Positions 24,942-33,171 of a DNA stretch of 55,889 bases are shown piece by piece. The position numbers and the translations under genes were made by a program. Below the pieces are notes generated by a model, which was not told the DNA's origin, did not search any database, and worked only from the letters and a program-made list of their open reading frames with translations. Every line of letters begins with the position of its first letter. The stretch's first letter is position 1. This DNA is from an uncultured Faecalibacterium sp. (GTDB lineage: Bacteria > Bacillota > Clostridia > Oscillospirales > Ruminococcaceae), in NCBI GenBank assembly GCA_934525735.1, contig CAKSZM010000005.1, positions 1-55,889 of the forward strand, read 5' to 3'.

Positions 24942-26102
24942 ATGACGGCGCTCCGGCGTTTCCTTGACGCACTGTTTCTGGATCAGCAGACCTATGCCGC
25001 ACTTTACAGCGATCCTTCGGTCCCGGCCGGGCCGGCTCTTCCGGAGCAGCTTCTGCCCCTGAAAGGCACCGCCGGCACGGACAGCCGGGACACCACGCGC
25101 TACATGATCAGCGGCGGCAAACGCTCCGCACGAGTCCTTGCCCTGCAGCGTGTCCTGACGGAAGAACCGATCCCCCGCACGGTGGTCATCACGGCAGACC
25201 CGCGCCTTGCAAACGATCTGTGCGTCACCGGCGTTCAGCTCGGTGCAGGCTATGACCCGATCCTGCATAAGCCCCCCATGCTGGCCGCCGGCATCCTCCA
25301 GAAAGCAGCACTGGCTGCAGGCTACTCCATCCCGGAAGCAGGATTTGCGATCTCAGCCTCTCTGAACGAGCTGCAAAATACCGGCGAGCTGAGTTTCGAG
25401 CGGTTCGTAATGAACGGCTGCGCCTCGCTCAGCTCCAGAGCCTTTCAATCCGGCCGCACCGATGCAGCGGCCACGCAGACTGTGCCGGGCGCAAGGCAGC
25501 TGGACTCTTACCGGCAAAGTTTCATCCGGAACTTTCCGTCATCCGGCAGCCGGCCGCGCAGTCTGCAGTCTCTTCTGACGGGGATCGGTCCTCTGGTTTT
25601 TTATGCGCCTTCGGCGGAAGAGATCTTTCTCGTGCTGGAGGATCTGAAGGGCGAGCTGCGCGCCGGGCATGTGGGCGCCGTGGTGCTGGACGAGGTCTGT
25701 TCCGTGCTCACGCAAAAAGCCCTGGACGAGCTTTCCCTCTTTTTCTGTCCGGTCATTCTGTCGGACGCCGATCTTCCCGCGCGCGGCATTTTCTCCGCCG
25801 CCTGTGTCGGCCTGACAGCAGGGCTGTTCTTCAACCATCAGTCCGGAGCCGCAAAGCTTTCCGAGTTCTTCGGCACGGTCAAACGGCCTCAGGTCACAAC
25901 CACGGCCAATTACGGAACTGCCGACAGCGAGTGGGGCGGCGGACCGTTCGGGATCTTCGGCAACACCACGGTTTCGTCAGGCACCTCTACGAGCACTGTC
26001 CTGATCACCGAACCGCGGGTCACATCCGCAAAGATCAGCGCACTTCCTGCGGGCGAAGCGTACTTATACAACAGCGGCCGGCTGTACCGCTGCCATGTGT
26101 GA
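24942..26102 (+). CDS. Unknown protein, possible degenerate ATPase partner
   Basis: 386 residues, cytosolic. Features resemble a worn copy of the upstream ATPase: RYMISGGKRSARVLALQRVL where a Walker A would lie but lacking GxGKT, VGAVVLDEVCSVL as a Walker B-like strand, and a C-terminal VSSGTSTSTVLITEPRVT..LPAGEAYLYNSGR like the tails of TraD/TraG proteins. It may form mixed rings with the ATPase or act as its adaptor. The start is one base after the ATPase stop (TGAAATG), so translation is coupled. The homology is inference only. Confidence 0.65.
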   Translation: MTALRRFLDALFLDQQTYAALYSDPSVPAGPALPEQLLPLKGTAGTDSRDTTRYMISGGKRSARVLALQRVLTEEPIPRTVVITADPRLANDLCVTGVQLGAGYDPILHKPPMLAAGILQKAALAAGYSIPEAGFAISASLNELQNTGELSFERFVMNGCASLSSRAFQSGRTDAAATQTVPGARQLDSYRQSFIRNFPSSGSRPRSLQSLLTGIGPLVFYAPSAEEIFLVLEDLKGELRAGHVGAVVLDEVCSVLTQKALDELSLFFCPVILSDADLPARGIFSAACVGLTAGLFFNHQSGAAKLSEFFGTVKRPQVTTTANYGTADSEWGGGPFGIFGNTTVSSGTSTSTVLITEPRVTSAKISALPAGEAYLYNSGRLYRCHV

Positions 26103-26122
26103 AAAGGAGAACTGTCGCTATT

Positions 26123-26485
26123 ATGATGAAAAAGCGCTTTTTCATGCGGCTTGGCGCCACAGCCGGAGCCGCGCTGGCCATCACCCTCTGGGTATCCGCC
26201 AATACCTTTTTCCCGTTCGGCAAGGCCCTGCTGCTGTTCGCCGTGCTCCTGGGCCTCGGCTTTTCGCTGGATACAGCGGGCCGCTGCCTGAAAAGCGCCC
26301 TCAGCGGGGTCGCCGGCTACGGTATGTTCAGTATCATCGGGCAGAGCCCGCTCGGGTTCATCGTGGTCATCATTGCCGCCATCCTGTTTCTATGGGCAGC
26401 CGTACTCGGCTGCACGGTCCTCGGTTACTGCAACCTCATCCGCAAATACCTTGAGGCCGATGCGCACGACCGGCTCCAGCCCTGA
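26123..26485 (+). CDS. Small membrane protein
   Basis: 120 residues with about four hydrophobic segments (AGAALAITLWVSA, ALLLFAVLLGLGF, SGVAGYGMFSIIG, FIVVIIAAILFLWAAVLGCTVL) and basic ends. No known family. Last gene of the nuclease operon, 20 bases after its neighbour, with AAAAGGAGA as ribosome site. It may anchor the ATPase, which lacks its own membrane domain. Confidence 0.7.
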   Translation: MMKKRFFMRLGATAGAALAITLWVSANTFFPFGKALLLFAVLLGLGFSLDTAGRCLKSALSGVAGYGMFSIIGQSPLGFIVVIIAAILFLWAAVLGCTVLGYCNLIRKYLEADAHDRLQP

Positions 26486-26506
26486 ACCGTCTGTTCCGGA
26501 CAAAAC

Positions 26507-26552
26507 AAAAACGCCGCCGCACAGGAGCCAGACTCTGTGCGGCGGCGTTTTT
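26507..26552. terminator. Bidirectional terminator, right border of the accessory locus
   Basis: An 18-bp stem (aaaaacgccgccgcacag / ctgtgcggcggcgttttt) separates the nuclease operon from the convergent ptsI. Confidence 0.92.
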
Positions 26553-26561
26553 CAGTTGGAT

Positions 26562-28169
26562 TCAGCCTTCTGTTTCCAGCAGTGCTTTTTTGACGTTGAG
26601 CAGGTTCTGCGGGCTGACGGAAAAGCTCCGCAGCCCCAGTTCCAGATACTGCACGGTGTTGGCCGGGTTGCCCACGGCAAGGCCGCAGATGGTCACCGGC
26701 ACATTGCCGGCCCTTGCAGCGTCCATCACCATAGTGATAAGCTTTTTCATCGCGTGGCTGGCCGGGCGGTAGTAGTGCTCGGCGCTGGCCAGCTCCCGGT
26801 CGGCGGCGTGGGTATACTGGGTCAGGTCGTTGGTGCCGATGACGAGGAAGTCGCACCCGTGGGCCACGAACTCTTCTGCGGTCAGGCAGGCCGCCGGGAT
26901 GCTGAGCATCACGCCGAATTTCGTGTTCTCATTGAAGGGCACGCCCCGTTCTCTCAGATGCTCCCGGCAGCGCTCCACCACCCGCATGGCGGCGTCCCAG
27001 TCCTCCACGTTGGTCACCATGGGGAACATCACCCGCAGCGGGCCGCGGGCGGCCGCCCGCATCAGCGCGCAGATCTGCGTTTCGAACTGGCGGGGCTGGC
27101 GCAGGCTGTTGCGGATGCCCCGCAGACCCAGCTTGGAGGACTGCAGTCCCTGATAGGCATCGGCCATGGTGCGGTCGGCACCAAAGTCGAAGGTGCGCAC
27201 CGTCACCGGCTTGCCCTGCGCTGCGGCAAGGCAGGAGCAGTAGAAGAAATACTGTTCCTGCTCATCCAGAATGCGCCCCGGCAGCATCATGTAGCTGCTG
27301 CGCAGCAGGCCCACGCCGCCCGCGCCGGACTGCATGGCCGTGTCAATGTCCTCGGGGCCGAAGCAGTTGGCCAGCAGTTCAAACTCCCTGCCATCCTTCG
27401 TGCGGTCGGGCAGGTCGCGCAGCAGGCTCATCTCTTCGTTCTCCCGCTGCAGTTCGCAGATGCGGGTCTCGGCCTGCTGGCGGGCCTCAGCGTCCGGGTC
27501 CAGGATGCACTCGCCCTTGGTCGCATCCAGAATGACCGTGCGGCCGTCGCAGTCATCCAGAAAATCCCGGCCCACCTGCACGACGCCCGGAATGTTCATT
27601 GCCCGGGCAATGATGGCGGCATGGCTCTGGCCGCTGCCCTCGGCGGTGATGATGCCCAGGATCATGCCGGACGGCACACTGAACAGGTCGGTGGGCATGA
27701 GCCGGTCGGCGGCAAGGATCACCGGATGATCCAGTGCCAGCCACATGCGGGGGCGGTTGGTCAGGATGTTGATGACCCGGCGGGTCGCGTCCAGAATATC
27801 CACGCTGCGCAGCTGCATGTAAGGGTTATCTTTCATATTGGCCAGCTGGTCGGCGTAGCGCTGACCCACCTGATTCATGGCCGCCGCCGCGCCGATGCCC
27901 GCATTGATGCAGAAACGCACCTCATTCATCATGCCTTCGTCTTCCAGCATCATGCTCTGGAACTGGAAGATGGCCTGCTCGGTGGGCGCAGCGCGGTCTG
28001 CCATGGAGTCCAGCTCCGTCTGCGCCGTGTGGATGGCGTCGGTCAGCATCTGCAGCTCCCGGGCCGGGCTGAACGGCCCCACCGTGGACGTTTCCACATG
28101 ATGTTCCAGCCGGCTGACCTGCCCCAGCACCAGCCCCGGCGAAGCGGAAGAGCCTTTATACACCTTCAT
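26562..28169 (-). CDS. ptsI: PTS enzyme I (phosphoenolpyruvate-protein phosphotransferase)
   Basis: 535 residues, slightly shorter than the usual ~570. The phospho-histidine motif is GSGQSHAAIIARAMNIPGV; the PEP site shows GLRGIR, GTNDLTQYTHAADRE and the catalytic cysteine in TICGLAVGNPA. It takes phosphate from PEP and passes it to HPr for sugar import, for instance by the nagE permease. No HPr gene is adjacent. The start overlaps the upstream patatin gene by 14 bases. Confidence 0.9.
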   Translation of the reverse strand: MKVYKGSSASPGLVLGQVSRLEHHVETSTVGPFSPARELQMLTDAIHTAQTELDSMADRAAPTEQAIFQFQSMMLEDEGMMNEVRFCINAGIGAAAAMNQVGQRYADQLANMKDNPYMQLRSVDILDATRRVINILTNRPRMWLALDHPVILAADRLMPTDLFSVPSGMILGIITAEGSGQSHAAIIARAMNIPGVVQVGRDFLDDCDGRTVILDATKGECILDPDAEARQQAETRICELQRENEEMSLLRDLPDRTKDGREFELLANCFGPEDIDTAMQSGAGGVGLLRSSYMMLPGRILDEQEQYFFYCSCLAAAQGKPVTVRTFDFGADRTMADAYQGLQSSKLGLRGIRNSLRQPRQFETQICALMRAAARGPLRVMFPMVTNVEDWDAAMRVVERCREHLRERGVPFNENTKFGVMLSIPAACLTAEEFVAHGCDFLVIGTNDLTQYTHAADRELASAEHYYRPASHAMKKLITMVMDAARAGNVPVTICGLAVGNPANTVQYLELGLRSFSVSPQNLLNVKKALLETEG

Positions 28170-29340
28170 TCTCTGTCACCTCCGGCAGCACAGGCTCTGC
28201 GTCCGGCGTGGTCAGGGTGCGCCAGACAATCGCCTGCAGGAATGTATTGGGCACCAGTGCCGCCAGCGCCGCCTGTGCGGCGTCGGCGCTGCCCTCGAAC
28301 AGCGGGGCGAAGCTCTGCATCCGCGCCTGATCGCAGGTGGCAAGAAAAGCATCCCCCAGCGTATGGGTCGTGTAATACTTTGCGGGGTCCACTCCGGCAT
28401 CTTCGGCGGCGGCTTCCAGCGGAGCAAGCTCCGCGTCCTTCATCTTTGCCAGCAGCAGCGCCGCGTCCGCCGTCAGGGTGACAGGGTATTTCTCCCGCAC
28501 CGCCTTCTGCACGGCTTCGAACTTTGCCCGGAAGGCTGCCGCATCGGCACTGCTGGCCGGGCCGCTGTCCACGGCATAGGCGCAGCCCCGGATGCGCCCG
28601 AAGGCCCGCAGAGTGTCGTGGTAGCCCAGCTCGATGTTGCGCCGGGCGGTGTCCGGATCAAAGCGGAGGATATCCCCCAGCTCCCAGTAGCTGCGTACCA
28701 TCACGGTGGGCAGGCCGGTCAGGTTGGGGCGGGTGATGCCCACACCCTCAAGGTCTACGCAGACCAGCTCTTCCGCGCCCATCTTTTTGGCAAGGCCGGT
28801 GGGCATGTTATCGCTGTAGCCGCCGTCCAGAAACTTCACCCCGTCGATCTCCCGCGCCCGCAGGGCGGGGAAGCAGGCAGCGGAGGCCATCAGGTAATCC
28901 CGGACCCGGCCCGCCGGGATCTCGTCCAGCGTCAGCTCCCGGGGCTTCAGGCCCCGCTGCTCCACCGTCACCAGGCCGAACCGGATGGGCGCAGCGCGCA
29001 ATGCATCCTCGTCCAGAACCCGGTCCACGATCTCTTCCAGCGGGGAAACATCCATGCCGCCGGCCTTTACGACACTGCGCAGGAACTGGTGCAGGGCCGA
29101 AAGATCTGCGTCCTGCTCCGGCAGTTCCATCACGTCCCGGCTGCGGATGGTCAGCCACATATCCCGGGCGGTCTCGTACTGATCCAGCACGAACATGGCC
29201 CCGTTCAGGCTGCCCACACTGGTGCCGGTGATGATCTGCGGGTGCCAGTCCAACTCCATCAGTGCGCGCCACACACCCACCTGATAGCTGCCGCGTGCGC
29301 CGCCGCCTGCCAGCACCAGCGCTTTCTGCCGTTGTTCCAT
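28156..29340 (-). CDS. Patatin-like phospholipase
   Basis: 394 residues. The patatin catalytic set is complete: oxyanion GGGARG (12-17), nucleophile GTSVGS (Ser41) and the DGG dyad Asp in FLDGGYSDNMP. It probably hydrolyses membrane lipids at the cytoplasmic face. Start at 29340, with GAGGGAGGG 6 bases upstream; a longer upstream frame has no ribosome site. It overlaps ptsI by 14 bases and shares its transcript. The C-terminal ~180 residues are helical and unassigned. Confidence 0.88.
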   Translation of the reverse strand: MEQRQKALVLAGGGARGSYQVGVWRALMELDWHPQIITGTSVGSLNGAMFVLDQYETARDMWLTIRSRDVMELPEQDADLSALHQFLRSVVKAGGMDVSPLEEIVDRVLDEDALRAAPIRFGLVTVEQRGLKPRELTLDEIPAGRVRDYLMASAACFPALRAREIDGVKFLDGGYSDNMPTGLAKKMGAEELVCVDLEGVGITRPNLTGLPTVMVRSYWELGDILRFDPDTARRNIELGYHDTLRAFGRIRGCAYAVDSGPASSADAAAFRAKFEAVQKAVREKYPVTLTADAALLLAKMKDAELAPLEAAAEDAGVDPAKYYTTHTLGDAFLATCDQARMQSFAPLFEGSADAAQAALAALVPNTFLQAIVWRTLTTPDAEPVLPEVTENEGV

Positions 29341-29379
29341 CCTCTGCCCTCCCTCGCGGATGCTCCTGCTTTTTGTTTG

Positions 29380-29459
29380 ATTATAGCATATTTCCCGCAA
29401 AAATTCTCCCGGTTTTTGTAAATAAACCGCTTTCTGCCGGTTAAGAAACATGCTATAAT
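29380..29459. promoter_or_regulatory. Divergent promoters patatin-ptsI / HAD
   Basis: Two extended -10 elements of the form TGCTATAAT face opposite ways: minus strand 29380-29388 for patatin-ptsI, plus strand 29451-29459 for the HAD gene. Neither has a strong -35. Confidence 0.6.
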
Positions 29460-29489
29460 GATTGGGATACTTTAAAAGGAGATTTTTCC

Positions 29490-30140
29490 ATGCACTGCAG
29501 ACAATGGATCTTTGATATGGACGGAACCCTGACCGACAGCATGACCGTAGTGTGGGAGGGTGCACCGGACGCTTTGCTGCGCCGCTTCGGCCGCACCCCG
29601 AAGGAGGACCTGCGCGCTGCCCTGCTGACGATGGGCATGCAGGAAGGCGCCCGGTACCTGATCCGGGAATACGCCCTGCCCCTGACCGAGACGCAGTATT
29701 ATGATGTGATGCGGGAGGTCATCGCCGAGCTGTACGAGACCGTGGAACTGAAGCCCGGCGTGCGGGAAATGCTGGCAAAGCTCAAAGCCGAAGGCGCCCG
29801 CCTGTGCCTGTGCTCCAACACCTGGGCCGAGCAGTGCAGAACCGTGCTGAACCGTCTGGGTGTGCTGGACTGCTTTGAGTTCATCGTGGAGGCACAGGGC
29901 GTGCTGCACAAGAGCCGCCCGGAGGTCTTTGCCGAGTGCATGGCCCGGCTGGGCGGGGCAGACCCCGCCTGCTGCGCCGTCTGCGAGGATGCCGTCTACG
30001 CTGCCTCCACTGCCCACAAAGCGGGCTACTATGTCGTGGGCATTGCCGACCGCACCTCCGCTTCGGACGAGCCGGAAATGCGGCGCATCTGCAACCAGTT
30101 TCTCACCCGCTGGGATCAGCTGGACTGGGCAGAAGCCTGA
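29490..30140 (+). CDS. HAD-superfamily phosphatase
   Basis: 216 residues. Motif I is DMDGTLTD (Asp9 nucleophile, Asp11), with a helical cap after it, motif II LCSNTW, a Lys in HKSRPEVF, and motif IV CEDAVYAA. This is the beta-phosphoglucomutase/phosphoglycolate phosphatase-like subgroup. It dephosphorylates an unknown small molecule. AAAAGGAG ribosome site; single gene. Confidence 0.87.
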   Translation: MHCRQWIFDMDGTLTDSMTVVWEGAPDALLRRFGRTPKEDLRAALLTMGMQEGARYLIREYALPLTETQYYDVMREVIAELYETVELKPGVREMLAKLKAEGARLCLCSNTWAEQCRTVLNRLGVLDCFEFIVEAQGVLHKSRPEVFAECMARLGGADPACCAVCEDAVYAASTAHKAGYYVVGIADRTSASDEPEMRRICNQFLTRWDQLDWAEA

Positions 30141-30171
30141 GCTGCGCCGCCGCTGCGGAAAGAATTCGGCT

Positions 30172-30205
30172 AAGAAGGACTGCTCCGGCGGCTCTTCTTT
30201 TTCTG
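30172..30205 (+). terminator. Possible terminator of the HAD gene
   Basis: An imperfect stem aagaaggactgc / gcggctcttctt with a TCCG loop is followed by five T residues. Weaker than most terminators in this window. Confidence 0.5.
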
Positions 30206-30220
30206 CTTTAGTCCGGTCCC

Positions 30221-30249
30221 TTGCATTTTCGGGGGCGGAGGAGTATGAT
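30221..30249 (+). promoter_or_regulatory. Promoter of the first GT2 gene
   Basis: TTGCAT (30221-30226), a 17-base spacer and TATGAT (30244-30249). The second GT2 gene has a nearly identical promoter, which suggests duplication of gene plus promoter. Confidence 0.65.
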
Positions 30250-30356
30250 AATAGAAATCAGCCTGTCCGCCGGACAGGAACTGTTTTTGATTTTACCGCA
30301 TCAACCGCATCACGCGTTAGGATAGATTTGAGAGAGCAAAAGAGGAGACCCCTGTC

Positions 30357-31340
30357 ATGAATCACCCGCTCGTCAGCATTATCGTGCCGGTATACAATGC
30401 ACAGAATAGTGTTGCCCGCTGCCTGAAGAGCCTCTGTGCACAGACGTGGAAAAATATCGAGATCATTCTCATCAACGACGGCTCCCACGATGAGAGCTAC
30501 TCCATCTGCGAGAGCTTCTGCCAGAAAGACCCCCGCATCGTTCTGGTGGATAAAAACAATACCGGTGTATCCGATACCCGCAACTGCGGCCTGTCCCTTG
30601 CGCAGGGCGATTACGTGCAGTTCGTGGACAGCGACGACTACATTGAGCCGGACTTTACCGAGCATCTCGTCACCGCTGCCGAAAAAAATCATGCCGATCT
30701 GGTCATTTCGCCTTACTGGATGGTCATCCCGGCCAATTCCACCAAGATGGCCGCCACGATGGAAAACCTGCAGGAGAATCTCGGCCTCGAACCCGAAAAA
30801 AAGCCGGACGAGATCCACGAATACGGTTTTCTGCCTGAGGGCGTGTATGACCGCGACACCTTTGCGCTCCGCCTGATGGACATGCCGGCATCCTTCTTTT
30901 ACAGTGTGCTGTGGAACAAGCTCTACCGCCGCGATATCGTGGTCCGGAATGCGCTCCAGTTCACCAGCGAAGTCCGTTGGGCAGAGGACATGGTCTTCAA
31001 TCTGGACTATCTCCTGTACGCGAAGGTCTGCGTTTCCGTTCCAACGCCGGGCTACCACTATGTGCAGAACGCCCAGAGCCTTCTGCACACGCAGGTCAAC
31101 CCGGCTGCCATCGTGCAGAACAAGCTGCAGATGTTCCAGTATTACAAAGAGACGTACACAAAGCTGGGCTTGTATGATGCGGTCCAGCCGCAGCTGTACC
31201 GTTATCTGGTCGCCTTTTCCGAGAGCGGCGCCCCGTCCGGCACGCTGACAAGCTTTCTGTCGGATCTGTCCCTGCGCTGGGCGCTCCGCTCTGCCGAGCC
31301 AAAGGTGCCGTCCTCTCATGCCGACCCCGCCAGCAGCTGA
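30357..31340 (+). CDS. Glycosyltransferase family 2 (paralogue 1)
   Basis: 327 residues. GT-A fold motifs: VSIIVPVYNAQ, ILINDGSHDES, NTGVSDTRNCGL and the nucleotide-sugar/metal motif FVDSDDYIEPD (DxD). LWNKLYRRDI later is shared with the two paralogues. No membrane segment. It transfers a sugar from a nucleotide donor, probably to a cell-surface glycan; donor and acceptor unknown. GAGGAG ribosome site, own promoter. Confidence 0.9.
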   Translation: MNHPLVSIIVPVYNAQNSVARCLKSLCAQTWKNIEIILINDGSHDESYSICESFCQKDPRIVLVDKNNTGVSDTRNCGLSLAQGDYVQFVDSDDYIEPDFTEHLVTAAEKNHADLVISPYWMVIPANSTKMAATMENLQENLGLEPEKKPDEIHEYGFLPEGVYDRDTFALRLMDMPASFFYSVLWNKLYRRDIVVRNALQFTSEVRWAEDMVFNLDYLLYAKVCVSVPTPGYHYVQNAQSLLHTQVNPAAIVQNKLQMFQYYKETYTKLGLYDAVQPQLYRYLVAFSESGAPSGTLTSFLSDLSLRWALRSAEPKVPSSHADPASS

Positions 31341-31357
31341 TCTTTCCTGAATCCAGC

Positions 31358-31386
31358 AAAAGAGCCGCTTTACGCGGCTCTTTTTT
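31358..31386. terminator. Bidirectional terminator GT2 / LytTR
   Basis: An 11-bp perfect stem (aaaagagccgc / gcggctctttt) followed by a T run separates convergent genes. Confidence 0.9.
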
Positions 31387-31393
31387 CATTCTG

Positions 31394-32116
31394 TCATGCC
31401 CGGAACCACGCCTGAAGGGTCTCCCGCACCGTGCTTTCCCGCCCGCGGGGGATGGGCACTCTGGCCCCGCTGGCCATCAGCAGCTCGCCCGCTGTCTGCT
31501 GGCGCACCTGCGCAAGGTTGACCACATAGGAGCGGTGCGGCTGCAGAAAGCGCCCGTCCTCCAGCAGGGGTTTCGCCACTTCGGAAAACGGCACCCGCAG
31601 CGACAGCGACGGCACGTCCTCGCCGCTGCGCAGATGGAAGTGCACAATGTGATGAGTGCACTCCAGATATTCGATCTCTGCATAGGCCAGCACCCGCAGC
31701 CCGGCGGCAGTGTTCACCGTCATGGCAGGGCCGTACTCCGGCTCGGTGGCCCGGTCCAGCAGGGTCGAAAGCTCCTGCTGATGCACCGGCAGCAGAAGAT
31801 ACTGCATGGCATCCACCCGGAAGGCGCTGTAGGCGTGTGCCGGGGTGCGGGCAATGAACGCGATGGGGGCTTTCCGGCCGCGGCGGCGCAGTTCTGCAGC
31901 GGCCCTCAGCCCGGCCGGATCGGCCACGGCCGATAACTCGATCAGGTACAGGTCGATCCGCTCGGCGTCTGCCTCCCGCCGCAGCAGCTGCTCCGGATCG
32001 GCCAGCTGCTGCACGATGCAGGCGTCTTCCCGCCGGGCAAAATATTCCATGCACTGGCGTTCCAGCCCGCTGCGCAGACCCGCATCCGGGCCGCACACCG
32101 CAATATGAAAGATCAT
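31394..32116 (-). CDS. LytTR regulator with degenerate receiver domain
   Basis: 240 residues. The N-terminal half has a response-regulator fold, but the acidic pair is lost (CGPDAG instead of CDDE), the phospho-acceptor position is Glu in YLIELS, and the conserved Lys is Leu (YLLLPV). The C-terminal LytTR DNA-binding domain is intact (EIEYLECTHHIVHFHLRSG, LLEDGRFLQPHRSYVVNL, IPRGRES). It is thus probably phosphorylation-independent. No histidine kinase is adjacent. It is divergent from the second GT2 gene and may regulate surface glycan genes. Confidence 0.87.
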   Translation of the reverse strand: MIFHIAVCGPDAGLRSGLERQCMEYFARREDACIVQQLADPEQLLRREADAERIDLYLIELSAVADPAGLRAAAELRRRGRKAPIAFIARTPAHAYSAFRVDAMQYLLLPVHQQELSTLLDRATEPEYGPAMTVNTAAGLRVLAYAEIEYLECTHHIVHFHLRSGEDVPSLSLRVPFSEVAKPLLEDGRFLQPHRSYVVNLAQVRQQTAGELLMASGARVPIPRGRESTVRETLQAWFRA

Positions 32117-32147
32117 CGTCAGCCTTCCTTTCTCTTCCCGGCCGTAC

Positions 32148-32176
32148 TTGCTTTTCCCGGCTCAATCGGGTATGAT
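32148..32176 (+). promoter_or_regulatory. Promoter of the second GT2 gene
   Basis: TTGCTT (32148-32153), a 17-base spacer and TATGAT (32171-32176), like the promoter of GT2 paralogue 1. Confidence 0.6.
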
Positions 32177-32210
32177 TATTTTGACTCTATTTTGTCAGAA
32201 AGGGGATCTT

Positions 32211-33131
32211 ATGTCAAATCCTCTCGTAAGCATCATCGTTCCTGTCTACAACGCCGAAAAGACCGCCGCCTACTGTCTTGAGAGCATCTGCGGGCAAACT
32301 TACCCCGCGCTGGAGATCCTCGTCCTGAACGACGGCTCCGCGGACGGTTCGCTGGCCGTATGCCGGCAGCTGGCGGCGCAGGATCCCCGCATCCGAGTGA
32401 TCGACAAACCCAACACCGGTGTTTCGGACACCCGCAACCGCGGGCTTGATCTGGCGCGCGGCAAATACGTCCAGTTCGTGGACAGCGACGACTGCCTGCT
32501 GCCGGAGTATACCGAAACGCTCGTTGCCGCTGCAGAACAAGCTGCTGCCGACCTTGTCATCTCTGCCTACTGGCTGGTTTTCCCGGCGGATTTTGAAGAG
32601 CGCCCGCGCTGGTGGGAAAAGGCTATTCAGCCTTTTGTCAAACGCAATCCGCCGCAGACTGCGCTGTTCGGTTTTCTCCCGGACGGCGTTTACACCGGGC
32701 AGGAATATGCATGCGAACTGATCCGCCGTCCTTACACCCTCTATCATGCCGCTCTCTGGAACAAGCTGTACCGCCGGGAGGCACTTGTGTCCCGCGGGCT
32801 TCATTTTGAGCGCATGCGCTCCTCGGAGGATTTCCGGTTCAATACAGCACTGCTGCCCGCCCTGCATACCGTTGCCGCCGTTTCCTATGCCGGGTACGGC
32901 TATGTCCAGAACGCAGGGAGCCTGTGCCACACGTCCATTTCCAACTGGGATCTTGTACAGAGCCGTTTTTCGATCTATCGGGACTACCGCTCTGCCTATC
33001 AGGAAATGGATCTGTACGCGGGGCAGCGCCGGCGCATCCTGGCCTCGTTCTTTGCGGAAAACGAGTTTACCCTGCCGTCTGTTCTGCCGCAGCAGCCTGT
33101 TCCGGAGCTCTTCCTCCGTCTGTTCGGCTAA
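32211..33131 (+). CDS. Glycosyltransferase family 2 (paralogue 2)
   Basis: 306 residues with VSIIVPVYNAEK, LVLNDGSADGS, NTGVSDTRNRGL and FVDSDDCLLPE (DxD), and LWNKLYRRE as in its paralogues. Soluble enzyme of the capsule/teichoic acid/polysaccharide type; substrate unknown. Start at 32211 from GAAAGGGG. It is followed after 40 bases, without a terminator, by paralogue 3. Confidence 0.9.
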   Translation: MSNPLVSIIVPVYNAEKTAAYCLESICGQTYPALEILVLNDGSADGSLAVCRQLAAQDPRIRVIDKPNTGVSDTRNRGLDLARGKYVQFVDSDDCLLPEYTETLVAAAEQAAADLVISAYWLVFPADFEERPRWWEKAIQPFVKRNPPQTALFGFLPDGVYTGQEYACELIRRPYTLYHAALWNKLYRREALVSRGLHFERMRSSEDFRFNTALLPALHTVAAVSYAGYGYVQNAGSLCHTSISNWDLVQSRFSIYRDYRSAYQEMDLYAGQRRRILASFFAENEFTLPSVLPQQPVPELFLRLFG

Positions 33132-33171
33132 AGAAAAAACACAGCACCCCAGAAAAAAAGGAGTACGAATC

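Noticed and set aside
23618..26485. Conjugative element or prophage call for the 13-26 kb locus
   Set aside because: A VirD4-like ATPase alone is not enough: no relaxase, VirB4, pilus, capsid, portal, integrase or att sites were seen in or around it.
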